Shown: piece by piece, positions 46,099 to 55,252 of the stretch
Layout of the letters: each line of letters begins with the position of its first letter
Position numbering within the stretch: position 1 is the first letter of the stretch
Assembly (NCBI RefSeq): GCF_011764485.1
Contig: NZ_AP022848.1
Span: 2,012,001-2,076,000, forward strand
Source of the DNA: Bosea sp. ANAM02
Lineage (GTDB): Bacteria; Pseudomonadota; Alphaproteobacteria; Rhizobiales; Beijerinckiaceae
Direction of reading: 5' to 3'
Length of the DNA: 64,000 bases
The notes under the pieces: model-generated
Databases searched by the model: none
Told to the model about the DNA's origin: nothing
Seen by the model: only the letters and a program-made list of their open reading frames with translations
Translations under genes and position numbers: made by a program

Positions 46099-47030
46099 AC
46101 TCCCCCGTGTTGCGCGGCGTGCTCTTCTTCGCCGTCGTCATCGTCGCCGTGGTGCTCTATACCTGCACCTATGTCGTCTCGCAGACGCAGTCGGCCATCG
46201 TGCTCAGGTTCGGCGCGGTGCGCGCGGTCACGACCGCGCCGGGCCTCTACTTCAAGTGGTTCGCGCCGGTCGAGACGGTGACGCTGCTGGACAACCGCAT
46301 CCTCGACCTCGACCTGCCGGCCCAGGAAATCATCGCCTCGGACCAGAAGCGTCTCGTCGTCGATGCCTTCACGCGCTACCGGATCTCCGATCCGCTGCGC
46401 TTCTACCAGGCGGTCAACAACATCCCGCGGGCGAATTCGCAGCTCGCCTCGATCGTGAACGGCAATGTCCGCTCCGTGCTCGCGGAAGCCAGCTTCATCG
46501 CCATGGTCCGGACCGAGCGCTCGCGCCTGATGAACCGCATCCGCGACGACGTGAACCGGGAGGCCGCCCGCTTCGGCATGTCGGTCGTCGATGTCCGCCT
46601 GCGGCGCGTCGACCTGCCGGCGGCGAACTCGGCGGCGGTGTTCCAGCGCATGCAGACGGAACGCCAGCGCGAGGCGGCGGAAGCCCGAGCCCTCGGCGGC
46701 CAGCAGGCGCAGGAAATCCGCGCCCGTGCCGACAGGGAATCGACCGTGATCGTCGCGGAAGCGCAGCAGCACTCCGACGAGATCCGGGGCGCGGGCGAAG
46801 CGGAGCGCAACAAGGTCTTCGCCGAAGCCTTCGGCAAGGACCCGGAGTTCTTCGCCTTCTACCGTTCGATGCAGGCCTATGAGGCCAGCATCAAGTCGGG
46901 GGATACGCGGATGGTGCTGACGCCGGATTCGCCGTTCTTCCGTTTCTTCAATGGCCCGAACGCACCGCGTCAGGACGGCCAGGCCGCGGCTCCCGCGACG
47001 CCTGCCCAGCCGGCGCCGGCACGGCCCTGA
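46095..47030 (+). CDS. hflC: FtsH protease modulator HflC
   Basis: Partner of HflK, 311 residues. N-terminal membrane helix (VLFFAVVIVAVVLYTCTYVV), then SQTQSAIVLRFGAVRAV and the band-7 domain with LVVDAFTRYRISDPLRFYQA and VVDVRLRRVDLP. The end is Pro/Ala-rich. Starts at an ATG overlapping the hflK stop, and a DUF2065 gene and degP follow, a typical quality-control cluster. Confidence 0.95.
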   Translation: MNSPVLRGVLFFAVVIVAVVLYTCTYVVSQTQSAIVLRFGAVRAVTTAPGLYFKWFAPVETVTLLDNRILDLDLPAQEIIASDQKRLVVDAFTRYRISDPLRFYQAVNNIPRANSQLASIVNGNVRSVLAEASFIAMVRTERSRLMNRIRDDVNREAARFGMSVVDVRLRRVDLPAANSAAVFQRMQTERQREAAEARALGGQQAQEIRARADRESTVIVAEAQQHSDEIRGAGEAERNKVFAEAFGKDPEFFAFYRSMQAYEASIKSGDTRMVLTPDSPFFRFFNGPNAPRQDGQAAAPATPAQPAPARP

Positions 47031-47048
47031 CGATGGCGGGCGACGCGG

Positions 47049-47240
47049 ATGCTTGATTTCGTCGCGGCGCTCGGCCTGGTCTTCGCCATCGAGGGCATTC
47101 TCTTCGCCGCGATCCCGCATCTGGCGAAGGATGCCCTGCGCAGCGCGGCGGAAACACCGCCGGACCGGATGCGGCTGATCGGCATCGGCTCGGCGGTGCT
47201 GGGCGTGATCCTGGTCTGGCTCGCGCGCGGCGTCTGGTAG
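47049..47240 (+). CDS. DUF2065 family small membrane protein
   Basis: Protein of 63 residues with two hydrophobic helices (LDFVAALGLVFAIEGILFAA and LIGIGSAVLGVILVWLA). The pattern, including AIPHLAKDALRSAAETPPDR, matches DUF2065, often found next to hflC. Starts 18 bp after hflC. Function unknown. Confidence 0.85.
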   Translation: MLDFVAALGLVFAIEGILFAAIPHLAKDALRSAAETPPDRMRLIGIGSAVLGVILVWLARGVW

Positions 47241-47401
47241 AAGGGGAGGGGCGCCACGCGATCGTGTTCGATGACATGATCGTGCGTCGCCCTTCCGCCG
47301 CATTTCGGAGTTCAATCATCGGGCGCGTCCGCCCGCCTCGCGGCACCGGATGCGCCAGCCTGCATCGATCGGCCCGCATTCTTCCGAACACGAGGATCCC
47401 A

Positions 47402-48919
47402 ATGGCATCGAACACCCTTTCCGCAGCCAGGCCTGTCCGCATCGCTCTCGCCGCCGGCGTCGCCGGGCTCGCGCTGCTGGCCACGCCGGTGCTGGCGCCG
47501 GGGCATGCGCAGGCCAATACCCCGCTCCTGCAGGGGCAGACCTCGCTGGCCGATCTCGTCGAGAAGGTCATGCCGGCGGTGGTCAATATCGCGGCCGTCA
47601 CCACCAACGACCAGCGCGGCCGCAACCTGCCGCAATTGCCGCAGCTCGGCCCCGATACGCCCTTTGGCGACCTGTTCGAGGAATTCTTCAACCGCCGCAA
47701 CCAGCAGGGCGAACGTCAGGCGCCGCAGCAGCGCCGCTCGCAATCGGCCGGCTCGGGCTTCGTGGTCGATCCCTCCGGCATCGTCGTCACCAACAACCAC
47801 GTCATCGGCGACGCCAACGAGATCACCGTGATCTTCAACAGCGGACTGAGGCTGAAGGCCGAAGTCGTCGGCAAGGACAGCAAGGTCGATCTCGCCGTGC
47901 TGCGCGTGAAGTCCGACAAGCCGCTGCCCTTCGTCAAGTTCGGCGATTCCGACAAGATGCGGATCGGCGATCCGGTGATGGCGATCGGCAACCCGTTCGG
48001 CCTCGGAGGCTCGGTCTCCTCGGGCATCGTCTCCGCCCGCAACCGCGACATCAGCCAGGGCCCGTACGACACCTATATCCAGACCGACGCGGCCATCAAC
48101 AAGGGCAATTCGGGCGGCCCGCTGTTCAACATGGCCGGCGAGGTCATCGGCATCAACACGGCGATCCTGTCGCCGACCGGCGGCTCCGTCGGCATCGGCT
48201 TCGCGGTGCCCTCGACGCTGGCGACCAATATCGTCGACCAGCTCAAGGAATTCGGCGAGACCCGGCGCGGCTGGCTCGGCGTGCGCATCCAGACCGTCGA
48301 CGACGCCACCGCCGAGGCTTTGGGCCTGGGTTCTGCACGCGGCGCGCTGGTCGCCGGCGTCGACGAGAAGGGCCCTGCCAAGCCGGCCGGTCTCGAGACC
48401 GGCGACGTGATCGTTAAGTTCGACGGCAAGGACGTGAAGGATTCGCGCGACCTGCCGCGCATCGTCGCGGCCACGCCGGTCGGCAAGGACGTGCCGATCC
48501 TGATCGTCCGCAAGGGCAAGGAAGAGACCAAGACGGTCAAGCTCGGCCGCCTCGAGGACGGCGAGAAGGTCCAGTCGGCCTCGGCCAACAAGCCGGCGGC
48601 CGAGCCGGCCAAGCCGGCCGTGACGAGCGCGCTCGGCCTCGAATTCTCGCCGCAGACGGACGAGCTCCGGAAGCGCTATTCGATCAAGGACGGCCTCAAG
48701 GGCGTCGTCATCACCAAGGTCGATGCCAATTCGAACGCGGCCGACAAGCGCATCCTCGTCGGCGAGCTGATCGTCGAGGTCGGCCAGGAGCCGGTCAACG
48801 CGCCGCAGGACGTGACCAAGCGGCTCGACGCGCTGAAGAAGGAGGGCAAGAAATCCGCCCTCCTGCTCGTCTCGAACGGCCAGGGCGAGGTCCGCTTCGT
48901 CGCCGTCTCGATGAATTGA
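47402..48919 (+). CDS. degP: Do family periplasmic serine endopeptidase (DegP-like)
   Basis: Periplasmic protease and chaperone of 505 residues. Signal peptide to about residue 37 (VLAPGHAQA), then the S1C catalytic triad: His133 in NNHVIGD, Asp163 in DLAVL, Ser237 in GNSGGPLF. Two PDZ domains follow (GWLGVRIQTVDDATAEALGL and the late KGVVITKVDANSNAADKRIL). ATG at 47402; the frame is open to 47264 without a better start. A strong terminator follows. Confidence 0.94.
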   Translation: MASNTLSAARPVRIALAAGVAGLALLATPVLAPGHAQANTPLLQGQTSLADLVEKVMPAVVNIAAVTTNDQRGRNLPQLPQLGPDTPFGDLFEEFFNRRNQQGERQAPQQRRSQSAGSGFVVDPSGIVVTNNHVIGDANEITVIFNSGLRLKAEVVGKDSKVDLAVLRVKSDKPLPFVKFGDSDKMRIGDPVMAIGNPFGLGGSVSSGIVSARNRDISQGPYDTYIQTDAAINKGNSGGPLFNMAGEVIGINTAILSPTGGSVGIGFAVPSTLATNIVDQLKEFGETRRGWLGVRIQTVDDATAEALGLGSARGALVAGVDEKGPAKPAGLETGDVIVKFDGKDVKDSRDLPRIVAATPVGKDVPILIVRKGKEETKTVKLGRLEDGEKVQSASANKPAAEPAKPAVTSALGLEFSPQTDELRKRYSIKDGLKGVVITKVDANSNAADKRILVGELIVEVGQEPVNAPQDVTKRLDALKKEGKKSALLLVSNGQGEVRFVAVSMN

Positions 48920-48944
48920 GACAGGTTGCATCGGTAGAATGTGA

Positions 48945-48971
48945 GGGCGGCCCGTCAGGGCCGCCCTTTTT
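48945..48971 (+). terminator. Intrinsic terminator after degP
   Basis: GGGCGGCCC and GGGCCGCCC form a perfect nine-base stem with loop GTCA, followed by TTTTT. It ends the hflK-hflC-DUF2065-degP unit. Confidence 0.9.
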
Positions 48972-49065
48972 CATGCCCTCTCCGCAGATCGGGAGCGAGG
49001 CGCGTGCGCTGGCGCGCGCTGGCAAAACGCGGCTAGAGCTTGCTGACGGCGCCGGAGAGACCGAG

Positions 49066-49407
49066 ATGAAGCTTAGCGAAATCCCCTTCGTCACCACCGA
49101 CTGGTCGACGATCCCCGTGGAGCATCATGCCGGCGACAGCGGCGAGGCGACCTGGCGCGTCCAGTATTTCGGCCCGGAGGATAACCCCATCCGGGTGCGG
49201 ATGGTCGAGTATTCGCCCGGCTATGTCGCCGATCACTGGTGCTCGAAGGGGCACATCATCCTGTGCCTCGAAGGCGAGATGGAGACCACGCTCGCGGACG
49301 GGCGCGTGCTGCCGCTCAAGGCCGGCATGAGCTATCAGGTCGCCGACAATGCCGAGGCGCACCGCTCCGCGACCAAGACCGGCGCGAAGCTCTTCATCGT
49401 GGATTGA
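49066..49407 (+). CDS. DHCW motif cupin fold protein
   Basis: Small cupin of 113 residues. The name-giving motif DHWC lies at 56-59 (GYVADHWCSKGH), with His63 and a later Glu/His pair (AEAHRSATK) as likely metal ligands. Reaction unknown. The ATG at 49066 follows GGAGAGACCGAG; the frame is open to 48916 but that part crosses the degP terminator. It stands alone between degP and a family B repeat. Confidence 0.85.
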   Translation: MKLSEIPFVTTDWSTIPVEHHAGDSGEATWRVQYFGPEDNPIRVRMVEYSPGYVADHWCSKGHIILCLEGEMETTLADGRVLPLKAGMSYQVADNAEAHRSATKTGAKLFIVD

Positions 49408-49430
49408 ACGGCTGCCTCCCAAACACGCGG

Positions 49431-49535
49431 GTCATCCCGGACGGAGCGAAGCGGAGATCCGGGATCCATGCCTGAACCTCTGCCGGAAAAGCTCCGGCAT
49501 GGATCCCGGGTCTCCCTTCGGTCGCCCGGGATGAC
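49431..49535. repeat. Palindromic intergenic repeat, family B
   Basis: GTCATCCCGGACGGAGCGAA start and TCGCCCGGGATGAC end, with inner CATGCCTGAAC and CCGGCATGGATCC. It lies between the convergent cupin and serB genes. Confidence 0.84.
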
Positions 49536-49555
49536 CTGCGGTTTTGAATGCGAGC

Positions 49556-50443
49556 TCAGCCCCGGACGATCTCGCTGCCCGTATAACCCTGGGCGTAGAG
49601 CAGGGCGGTGAGGTCGGCGTGCTCGAGCCGGGCATCTGCCGCCGCCGCGACCGCCGGCTTGGCGCGGAAGGCCACGCCCAGCCCCGCCTCGCCCAGCATG
49701 GCGAGGTCGTTGGCGCCGTCGCCGACCGCCATCGTCTGTTCGGGCGCGAGCTTGAAGCGGCCGCGCAATTCGACGAGCGCGTCGAGCTTGGCCTGCTTGC
49801 CGAGGATGGGATCGGCGACCGTGCCGTTCAGGATGCCGTCATCGGCGAGCAGTGTATTCGAGCGGTGCTCGTCGAAGCCGATGGTCTGGCCGATCGGCCC
49901 GGTAAAGACGGTGAAGCCGCCCGAGACGAGGGCTGTGTAGCCGCCATTGGCGCGCATGGTGCGGACGAGTTCGCGCCCACCCGGTGTCATCGTGATGCGG
50001 TCGCGGATGATCTCGCCGACGACGGCGAGCGGCACGCCCTTCAGCAGGGCGACGCGCTCGCGCAGGGCCGGCTCGAAATCGATCTCGCCGCGCATCGCCC
50101 GCTCGGTGATCGCGGCGACATGCTCCTTCAAGCCGACGAAGGCGGCGAGCTCGTCGATGCATTCCTGGCCGATCATGGTCGAATCCATGTCGGCGAGGAA
50201 CAGCGCCTTGCGGCGCGTCGCCGCCTGCTGGACGATCACGTCGATCGCGGCGCCTGCCAGTTCAGCCCGTATCTCGGCTTCGAGCTTGCGTGCATCGGCC
50301 GCTTCCGCGAAGAGGTCGGCGGCGACTTCGCCGTCGAGCGGCGCCGTACCGGTGATGCCGGGCACGGCGCGGGCGAGGCGGGCGAGCAGGGCGTCGTCGA
50401 CGAGCGCCTGGCCGTGGGCGGATACGAGTGTGGCGACGAGCAT
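49556..50443 (-). CDS. serB: Phosphoserine phosphatase SerB
   Basis: Last step of serine synthesis; HAD-family phosphatase of 295 residues. The nucleophile is Asp85 in [18 protein letters not shown]; the Ser/Thr motif is LVSGGFTVF and the late Asp motif [17 protein letters not shown]. The first 75 residues form an ACT-like domain. Start ATG is only 12 bp from the miaA start on the other strand. Confidence 0.95.
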   Translation of the reverse strand: MLVATLVSAHGQALVDDALLARLARAVPGITGTAPLDGEVAADLFAEAADARKLEAEIRAELAGAAIDVIVQQAATRRKALFLADMDSTMIGQECIDELAAFVGLKEHVAAITERAMRGEIDFEPALRERVALLKGVPLAVVGEIIRDRITMTPGGRELVRTMRANGGYTALVSGGFTVFTGPIGQTIGFDEHRSNTLLADDGILNGTVADPILGKQAKLDALVELRGRFKLAPEQTMAVGDGANDLAMLGEAGLGVAFRAKPAVAAAADARLEHADLTALLYAQGYTGSEIVRG

Positions 50444-50455
50444 GCGAGGAACCGG

Positions 50456-51382
50456 GTGAAGGCGGAAGGGCAATTCGGCGCGGTGCTCATCGCAGGTCCG
50501 ACCGCGAGCGGCAAGTCCGCCCTGGCGATCGAGATCGCGCGCCAGACCGGCGGCACCGTCGTCAATGCCGATTCCATGCAGGTCTATGCCGATCTGCGCG
50601 TGCTCTCGGCCCGGCCGAGCGAGGCGGAGGAGGCTGTGGTGCCGCATCGCCTCTATGGCCATGTCGACGGCGCCGTGAACTATTCGGCGATGCGCTATGC
50701 CGCAGACGTGGCGTCGCTGCTGGCGGAACTGCGGCAGCGCGGCTCGCTGCCAATCCTGGTCGGCGGCACCGGGCTCTATTTCAAGGCCGTCACCGAAGGC
50801 TTTTCGGCGATGCCGCCGGTGCCGGAAGAGGTCCGGGCTGCCTTCCGCGCCGATGCAGAGGGGCGCGAGACGGCTGCGCTTCACGCCGAGCTTGCCGCTT
50901 GCGACCCCGCCATGGCGGAGCGATTGCGCCCGAGCGACCGGATGCGGATCATGCGGGCGCTGGAGGTCTTCCGGGCGACAGGGCGCTCGCTGGCGAGCTT
51001 TCAGGGCGAGCGCGAGCCGGGGCCGCTGGGTGATGTGCCGACGTTGCGGCTCTTCGTGCATCCCGAGCGAGAGGCGGTGCGGGAGCGTATCGACCGGCGC
51101 TTCGAGACGATGATGGGCGAAGGCGCACTCGACGAGGTCTTACGTCTGCGGCTGCGCGGGCTCGATCCGCTGCTGCCGATCATGCGCGCCCATGGCGTGC
51201 CCGGCCTGATCGCCCATCTCGACGGCGCGATCACGCTGGCGGAAGCGATCCGGCGGGGCCAGGCCGATACGCGCGCCTATGCCAAGCGGCAGGTGACCTG
51301 GTTCCGTCACCAGATGGCGGGCTGGGAGGCCGCCGCACCGGAGGTCGCGCTGGAACTGGCCGTCCGGCGGCTCGGTTGCTGA
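50456..51382 (+). CDS. miaA: tRNA dimethylallyltransferase MiaA
   Basis: Adds the isopentenyl group to A37 of tRNAs reading UNN codons. About 308 residues from a GTG preceded by GCGAGGAACCGG. P-loop [15 protein letters not shown] near residue 14, [31 protein letters not shown] and [16 protein letters not shown] identify it. The frame continues upstream over serB antisense; that part is not MiaA. Confidence 0.95.
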   Translation: MKAEGQFGAVLIAGPTASGKSALAIEIARQTGGTVVNADSMQVYADLRVLSARPSEAEEAVVPHRLYGHVDGAVNYSAMRYAADVASLLAELRQRGSLPILVGGTGLYFKAVTEGFSAMPPVPEEVRAAFRADAEGRETAALHAELAACDPAMAERLRPSDRMRIMRALEVFRATGRSLASFQGEREPGPLGDVPTLRLFVHPEREAVRERIDRRFETMMGEGALDEVLRLRLRGLDPLLPIMRAHGVPGLIAHLDGAITLAEAIRRGQADTRAYAKRQVTWFRHQMAGWEAAAPEVALELAVRRLGC

Positions 51383-51405
51383 GGGCTGCTCTGGATGGTC
51401 CCCAA

Positions 51406-51519
51406 GCCCTCATCCTGAGGAGCAAGCGGAGCTTGCGTCTCGAAGGATGTTCCAGGAGGCTCCGAGACATCTGGAGCATCCTTCGAGACGCCGCTGACGC
51501 GGCTCCTCAGGATGAGGGC
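51406..51519. repeat. Palindromic intergenic repeat, family A
   Basis: GCCCTCATCCTGAGGAGC and GGCTCCTCAGGATGAGGGC ends, interior GCGTCTCGAAGGATGTTCCA and GAGCATCCTTCGAGACGC. Between the convergent miaA and diguanylate cyclase genes. Confidence 0.85.
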
Positions 51520-51546
51520 TCATATGTGCAAACCGGCGGCTTACGC

Positions 51547-53010
51547 TCAGGCCGCTTCCGCGACAGAGAGGGGATCGGCGAGGCCGAGGCGGTTGCGGCC
51601 TTCGTTCTTGGCGCGATAGAGCGCCTGGTCGGCGCGGGCCGTCAGCGAGGCCAGGGCTTCGCCGGCCTGGCGAGACGCGACGCCGAGGCTCGCGGTCACC
51701 TTGAGCGCCAGGGTTTCGGAGACCGGCATCGCGCGGGCCAGCAGCGCGTCCTGAATTCGGCGGGCGCTGGCCGCAGCCGAAGCGAGGTCGCAGTCCCGCA
51801 GCAGAATGCCGAATTCCTCGCCGCCGAAGCGGCCGACGAGGTTGCGCTCGTTGCGGAACTGCCCGAGCAGCAGGTCGGCGAAGGCGCGGATCACGGCGTC
51901 ACCGGCCGGGTGGCCATAGGTGTCGTTGACCTGCTTGAAATGGTCGAGATCGACGATGATCATCGCCAGACCGGTGCCCTCCGCCTCGCTGGCCGCGATC
52001 GCTGCATTGGCCTTCTCGGTGAAGGAGCGACGGTTGAGCAGCGCCGTCAGCGGATCGGTCTCGGCCAGACGGCGCAATTCCGTCTCGCGTTCCTCGCGCA
52101 GGCCGATTTCTTCTGAAAGCGCACGACGGGTCGCCCGCTCGCGGCCGATCTCCAGCGCCAGCGTCGCGGCGCGCATCTGCAGGGTCTGGTTGGCGACCGT
52201 GAGGTCGGTGATATCGGTCAATGTCAGGAGGAGGCCGTCGCCGAGCGGGGCGATCGCGACCCGAAGCCAGGTCGTGGCGTCCTCGCGCATGAAGGAGACC
52301 TCGAGCGTATCGGGGCGCTGCAGGTCGATGGCGTAAAGGCAGCGGCGCCAGACCGACGGGTCGGACAGGAAGGACAGGCTCTCGCGGCCGTCGGTGTCGA
52401 GCAGGTCCGCTTCCGCGCGTCCGCTCAGTTCGGAAGCACGGCGGTTGGCGGTGACGACGACGGCCTGCTCGATCGTGCCGGCCGCGTCGCGGATGGCGCG
52501 CAAGGCGACGATCCCGCTGGGCGAGCTTTCGAGCACGGCGTTGAGCAGGTCCTCGCGGAACTGCAGCGGGCGGCTGAACGCGACGATGAAGCGGCGCCCG
52601 TCGCGCGTCGTGGTCGGCAGGACCAGGCGCTCCCAGAGCGACACGCGCACGGTCTGGGTCGAGCGATGCACGGTATAGAGCGGCCGGTCCTCGGCCAGAG
52701 CCTGGTCGAAGCTGTCGATCGAGAAGCGGGCAACGCGTTCGCGCATCTCCGAAAGGCGCTTGCCGAGACGGCTGGCGCCGGAATAGCGGATGATCTCGCA
52801 GCCGAAATGCAGCCAGCGGTAGTCGCCGTCCCCGGTCGGTTCCAGGATCATCAGGTCGTCGCCGAACTCCGGCAGCAGGGCCGTGGCGAGCTTCTCATAG
52901 CCGACGGGCTCGCCATCCTGGCGATGCAGCGCGAAGCGGTTCAGAATCCGCGCGATCTCCGGGGCGTGGCCACGGGCCGCGATATTCTCGGTGTGAACCT
53001 CGTAATACAT
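51547..53010 (-). CDS. PAS-GGDEF diguanylate cyclase
   Basis: Signalling enzyme of 487 residues that would make cyclic di-GMP. The N-terminal half looks like two sensory PAS-type domains (MILEPTGDGDYRWLHFGCEI; LLNAVLESSPSGIVALRAI), then a coiled linker, and a GGDEF domain from DPLTALLNRRSF to the active site GRFGGEEFGILL. The residues five positions before GGEEF are NERN, not RxxD, so the usual inhibitory site is absent. No membrane helix, so cytoplasmic. What it senses is unknown. Confidence 0.9.
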   Translation of the reverse strand: MYYEVHTENIAARGHAPEIARILNRFALHRQDGEPVGYEKLATALLPEFGDDLMILEPTGDGDYRWLHFGCEIIRYSGASRLGKRLSEMRERVARFSIDSFDQALAEDRPLYTVHRSTQTVRVSLWERLVLPTTTRDGRRFIVAFSRPLQFREDLLNAVLESSPSGIVALRAIRDAAGTIEQAVVVTANRRASELSGRAEADLLDTDGRESLSFLSDPSVWRRCLYAIDLQRPDTLEVSFMREDATTWLRVAIAPLGDGLLLTLTDITDLTVANQTLQMRAATLALEIGRERATRRALSEEIGLREERETELRRLAETDPLTALLNRRSFTEKANAAIAASEAEGTGLAMIIVDLDHFKQVNDTYGHPAGDAVIRAFADLLLGQFRNERNLVGRFGGEEFGILLRDCDLASAAASARRIQDALLARAMPVSETLALKVTASLGVASRQAGEALASLTARADQALYRAKNEGRNRLGLADPLSVAEAA

Positions 53011-53136
53011 GTCCGTCCCGGTTCGAGCGCGCCGAACCTAATGCCGGACCGATTGAGAAAGTGTTCCCCAACGGCATGGCATTTTCAGGATCGCGTCACA
53101 TGCCCGTTTCTCCGGGCTTCCCGGCGATGTTATCGC

Positions 53137-53165
53137 TTGACCGGCTGCGCGCCCTCCGTTAGCGT
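53137..53165 (+). promoter_or_regulatory. Likely ilvB promoter
   Basis: TTGACC (53137-53142), then 17 bp, then TAGCGT (53160-53165). It lies 23 bp before the leader-peptide ATG. The -35 is good; the -10 is modest, as often in alphaproteobacteria. Confidence 0.45.
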
Positions 53166-53187
53166 TCGGCAACTTCCGTCAAGGATC

Positions 53188-53232
53188 ATGAGCGCGATGC
53201 GCAAGCTTATTATCGTAGAGGTGCGCTGGTAG
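53188..53232 (+). CDS. ilvB leader peptide
   Basis: Fourteen-residue frame, MSAMRKLIIVEVRW, with an AAGGA site before its ATG. It contains Leu, Ile, Ile, Val and Val in six positions, all products of the pathway that starts with IlvB. Its last codons overlap the first arm of the attenuator. When branched-chain amino acids are short the ribosome would pause here. Such peptides before ilvB are known in alphaproteobacteria. Confidence 0.85.
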   Translation: MSAMRKLIIVEVRW

Positions 53233-53299
53233 GGGCCGGTTTAAAGACCGGGCGTCCCCGACGCCAGCGCACGCCCAGGCCCCTCCGAGGGCCTTTTTT
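53221..53299 (+). promoter_or_regulatory. Transcription attenuator of ilvB
   Basis: Terminator: AGGCCC (53277-53282) pairs with GGGCCT (53289-53294), followed by a T-run. Competing pairings: AGGGGCC (53231-53237) with GGCCCCT (53278-53284), which would break the terminator, and GTGCGCTGG (53221-53229) with CCAGCGCAC (53264-53272). Small hairpins CCGGT/ACCGG and GGCGTC/GACGCC lie between. This is the set of mutually exclusive stems expected for leader-peptide attenuation. Confidence 0.85.
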
Positions 53300-53347
53300 A
53301 TTGCCCGCATTCCAGACAGACCAGAAGACCAGCCGCAGGAGAGCGTT

Positions 53348-55111
53348 ATGAGCGAGATGATGACCGGAGCCGAAATGGTCGTCCGCGCGCTTCAGGACCA
53401 GGGTGTCGAGCACCTGTTCGGGTATCCGGGCGGCGCCGTACTTCCGATCTACGACGCCATCTTCCAGCAGGAGAAGGTCAAGCATGTCCTCGTCCGCCAC
53501 GAGCAGGGCGCGGTCCATGCGGCCGAGGGCTATGCCCGCTCCGGACCAGGCAAGGTCGGCTGCGTGCTCGTTACCTCCGGCCCCGGCGCGACCAATGCCG
53601 TCACCGGCCTGACCGACGCGCTGCTCGACTCGATCCCGCTCGTCGTGATCACCGGCCAGGTGCCGACGCATCTGATCGGCTCCGACGCGTTCCAGGAATG
53701 CGACACGGTCGGCATCACCCGCTCCTGCACCAAGCACAACTATCTGGTGAAGAGCATCCACGACCTGCCGCGCATCCTGCACGAGGCTTTCTACGTCGCC
53801 TCCAACGGCCGCCCCGGCCCGGTCGTGATCGACATCCCGAAGGACGTGCAGTTCGCGACCGGCGCCTATAGCCGCCCGCGCGACAACCAGCACAAGACCT
53901 ACCGCCCGGTGGTCAAGGGCGACCTGAACAAGATCAAGGCCGCGGTCGAGCTGATCGCCGGCGCCAAGCGGCCGGTCTTCTATACCGGCGGCGGCGTGAT
54001 CAATTCCGGCCCGCATGCCTCGGACCTGCTGCGCGAACTCGCCCGGCTGACCGGTTTCCCGGTCACCTCGACGCTGATGGGGCTCGGTGCCTTCCCGGCG
54101 GCCGACAAGCAGTGGCTCGGCATGCTCGGCATGCACGGCACCTACGAGGCGAACCTCGCGATGCATGACTGCGACGTCATGATCAATATCGGCGCGCGCT
54201 TCGACGACCGCATCACCGGCCGCATCGACGGCTTCTCGCCGCGCTCGAAGAAGATCCATATCGACATCGACCCGTCCTCGATCAACAAGACGGTCAAGGT
54301 CGATATCGGCATCGTCGGGGACTGCGCCCATGTTCTCGAGGACATGGTCCGTATCTGGCGCGAGACCGGCGCACAGGTCGACAAGACCGCGCTCGCGGCC
54401 TGGTGGACGCAGATCGAGGGCTGGCGCGGCCGCAAGAGCCTCGCCTACAAGCGCTCGGACACGATCATCAAGCCGCAATACGCGATCGAGCGGCTCTACG
54501 AGCTGACCAAGGACCGCGACCCCTTCATCACGACCGAGGTCGGCCAGCATCAGATGTGGGCGGCGCAGCATTTCCACTTCCAGGAGCCGAACCGCTGGAT
54601 GACCTCGGGCGGGCTCGGCACCATGGGCTACGGCCTGCCGGCGGCGATCGGCGTGCAGATGAAGCACCCCAAGGCGCTGGTCATCGACATCGCGGGCGAG
54701 GCCTCGATCCTGATGAACATGCAGGAGATGTCGACGGCGGTGCAGTACCGCCTGCCGGTGAAGATCTTCATCCTCAACAACGAGTACATGGGCATGGTGC
54801 GCCAGTGGCAGGAACTGCTGCATGGCGGGCGCTATTCGGAGAGCTATTCGCAGTCCCTGCCGGACTTCGTGAAGCTTGCCGAGGCCTATGGCGGCCACGG
54901 CATCCGCTGCGACGATCCGGCCAAGCTCGACGCCGCGATCCTGGAGATGATCGACACGCCGAAGCCGGTGATCTTCGACTGCATCGTCGCCAAGGAGGAG
55001 AACTGCTTCCCGATGATCCCGTCGGGCAAGGCCCATAACGAGATGATCCTGCCCGATTTCGAGGGCGATACCGGCCAGATCATCGACGCCAAGGGCAAGC
55101 AGCTCGTCTGA
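53348..55111 (+). CDS. ilvB: Acetolactate synthase large subunit
   Basis: ThDP-dependent catalytic subunit of 587 residues; makes acetolactate and acetohydroxybutyrate, the first common step to Val, Leu and Ile. The N-terminal VEHLFGYPGGAVLPIYDAI and RHEQGAVHAAEGYAR carry the catalytic Glu; the ThDP-Mg motif reads IAGEASILMNMQEM, with Glu where GDG-type motifs usually have Asp, and ends at FILNNEYMGMVRQWQ. An AGGAG site precedes the ATG. Controlled by the leader attenuator. Its regulatory subunit ilvN is two genes downstream. Confidence 0.95.
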   Translation: MSEMMTGAEMVVRALQDQGVEHLFGYPGGAVLPIYDAIFQQEKVKHVLVRHEQGAVHAAEGYARSGPGKVGCVLVTSGPGATNAVTGLTDALLDSIPLVVITGQVPTHLIGSDAFQECDTVGITRSCTKHNYLVKSIHDLPRILHEAFYVASNGRPGPVVIDIPKDVQFATGAYSRPRDNQHKTYRPVVKGDLNKIKAAVELIAGAKRPVFYTGGGVINSGPHASDLLRELARLTGFPVTSTLMGLGAFPAADKQWLGMLGMHGTYEANLAMHDCDVMINIGARFDDRITGRIDGFSPRSKKIHIDIDPSSINKTVKVDIGIVGDCAHVLEDMVRIWRETGAQVDKTALAAWWTQIEGWRGRKSLAYKRSDTIIKPQYAIERLYELTKDRDPFITTEVGQHQMWAAQHFHFQEPNRWMTSGGLGTMGYGLPAAIGVQMKHPKALVIDIAGEASILMNMQEMSTAVQYRLPVKIFILNNEYMGMVRQWQELLHGGRYSESYSQSLPDFVKLAEAYGGHGIRCDDPAKLDAAILEMIDTPKPVIFDCIVAKEENCFPMIPSGKAHNEMILPDFEGDTGQIIDAKGKQLV

Positions 55112-55120
55112 CGGAGCATC

Positions 55121-55228
55121 GTCATGCTCGGGCTTGACCCGAGCATCTCAGGCGGAGCGAGGCGCGAGGCTGTGCCCTTCCGGCGGGAGATTCTCGGGTC
55201 GAAGCTCTGCTTCGCCCGAGAATGACGG
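55121..55228. repeat. Palindromic intergenic repeat, family D
   Basis: GTCATGCTCGGGCTTGACCC at one end and GCCCGAGAATGACGG at the other, with GAGATTCTCGGGTCGAAGC in between. A second copy lies at 60024. It lies inside the ilvB-to-ilvN interval, directly after the ilvB stop. Confidence 0.8.
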
Positions 55229-55252
55229 CAGCGGCGCGGGAAGGAAAATACC

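Noticed and set aside
49544..50455. Apparent fusion of an upstream domain to MiaA
   Set aside because: The frame is open but antisense to serB, and the GTG at 50456 has a good ribosome site and gives a normal MiaA.
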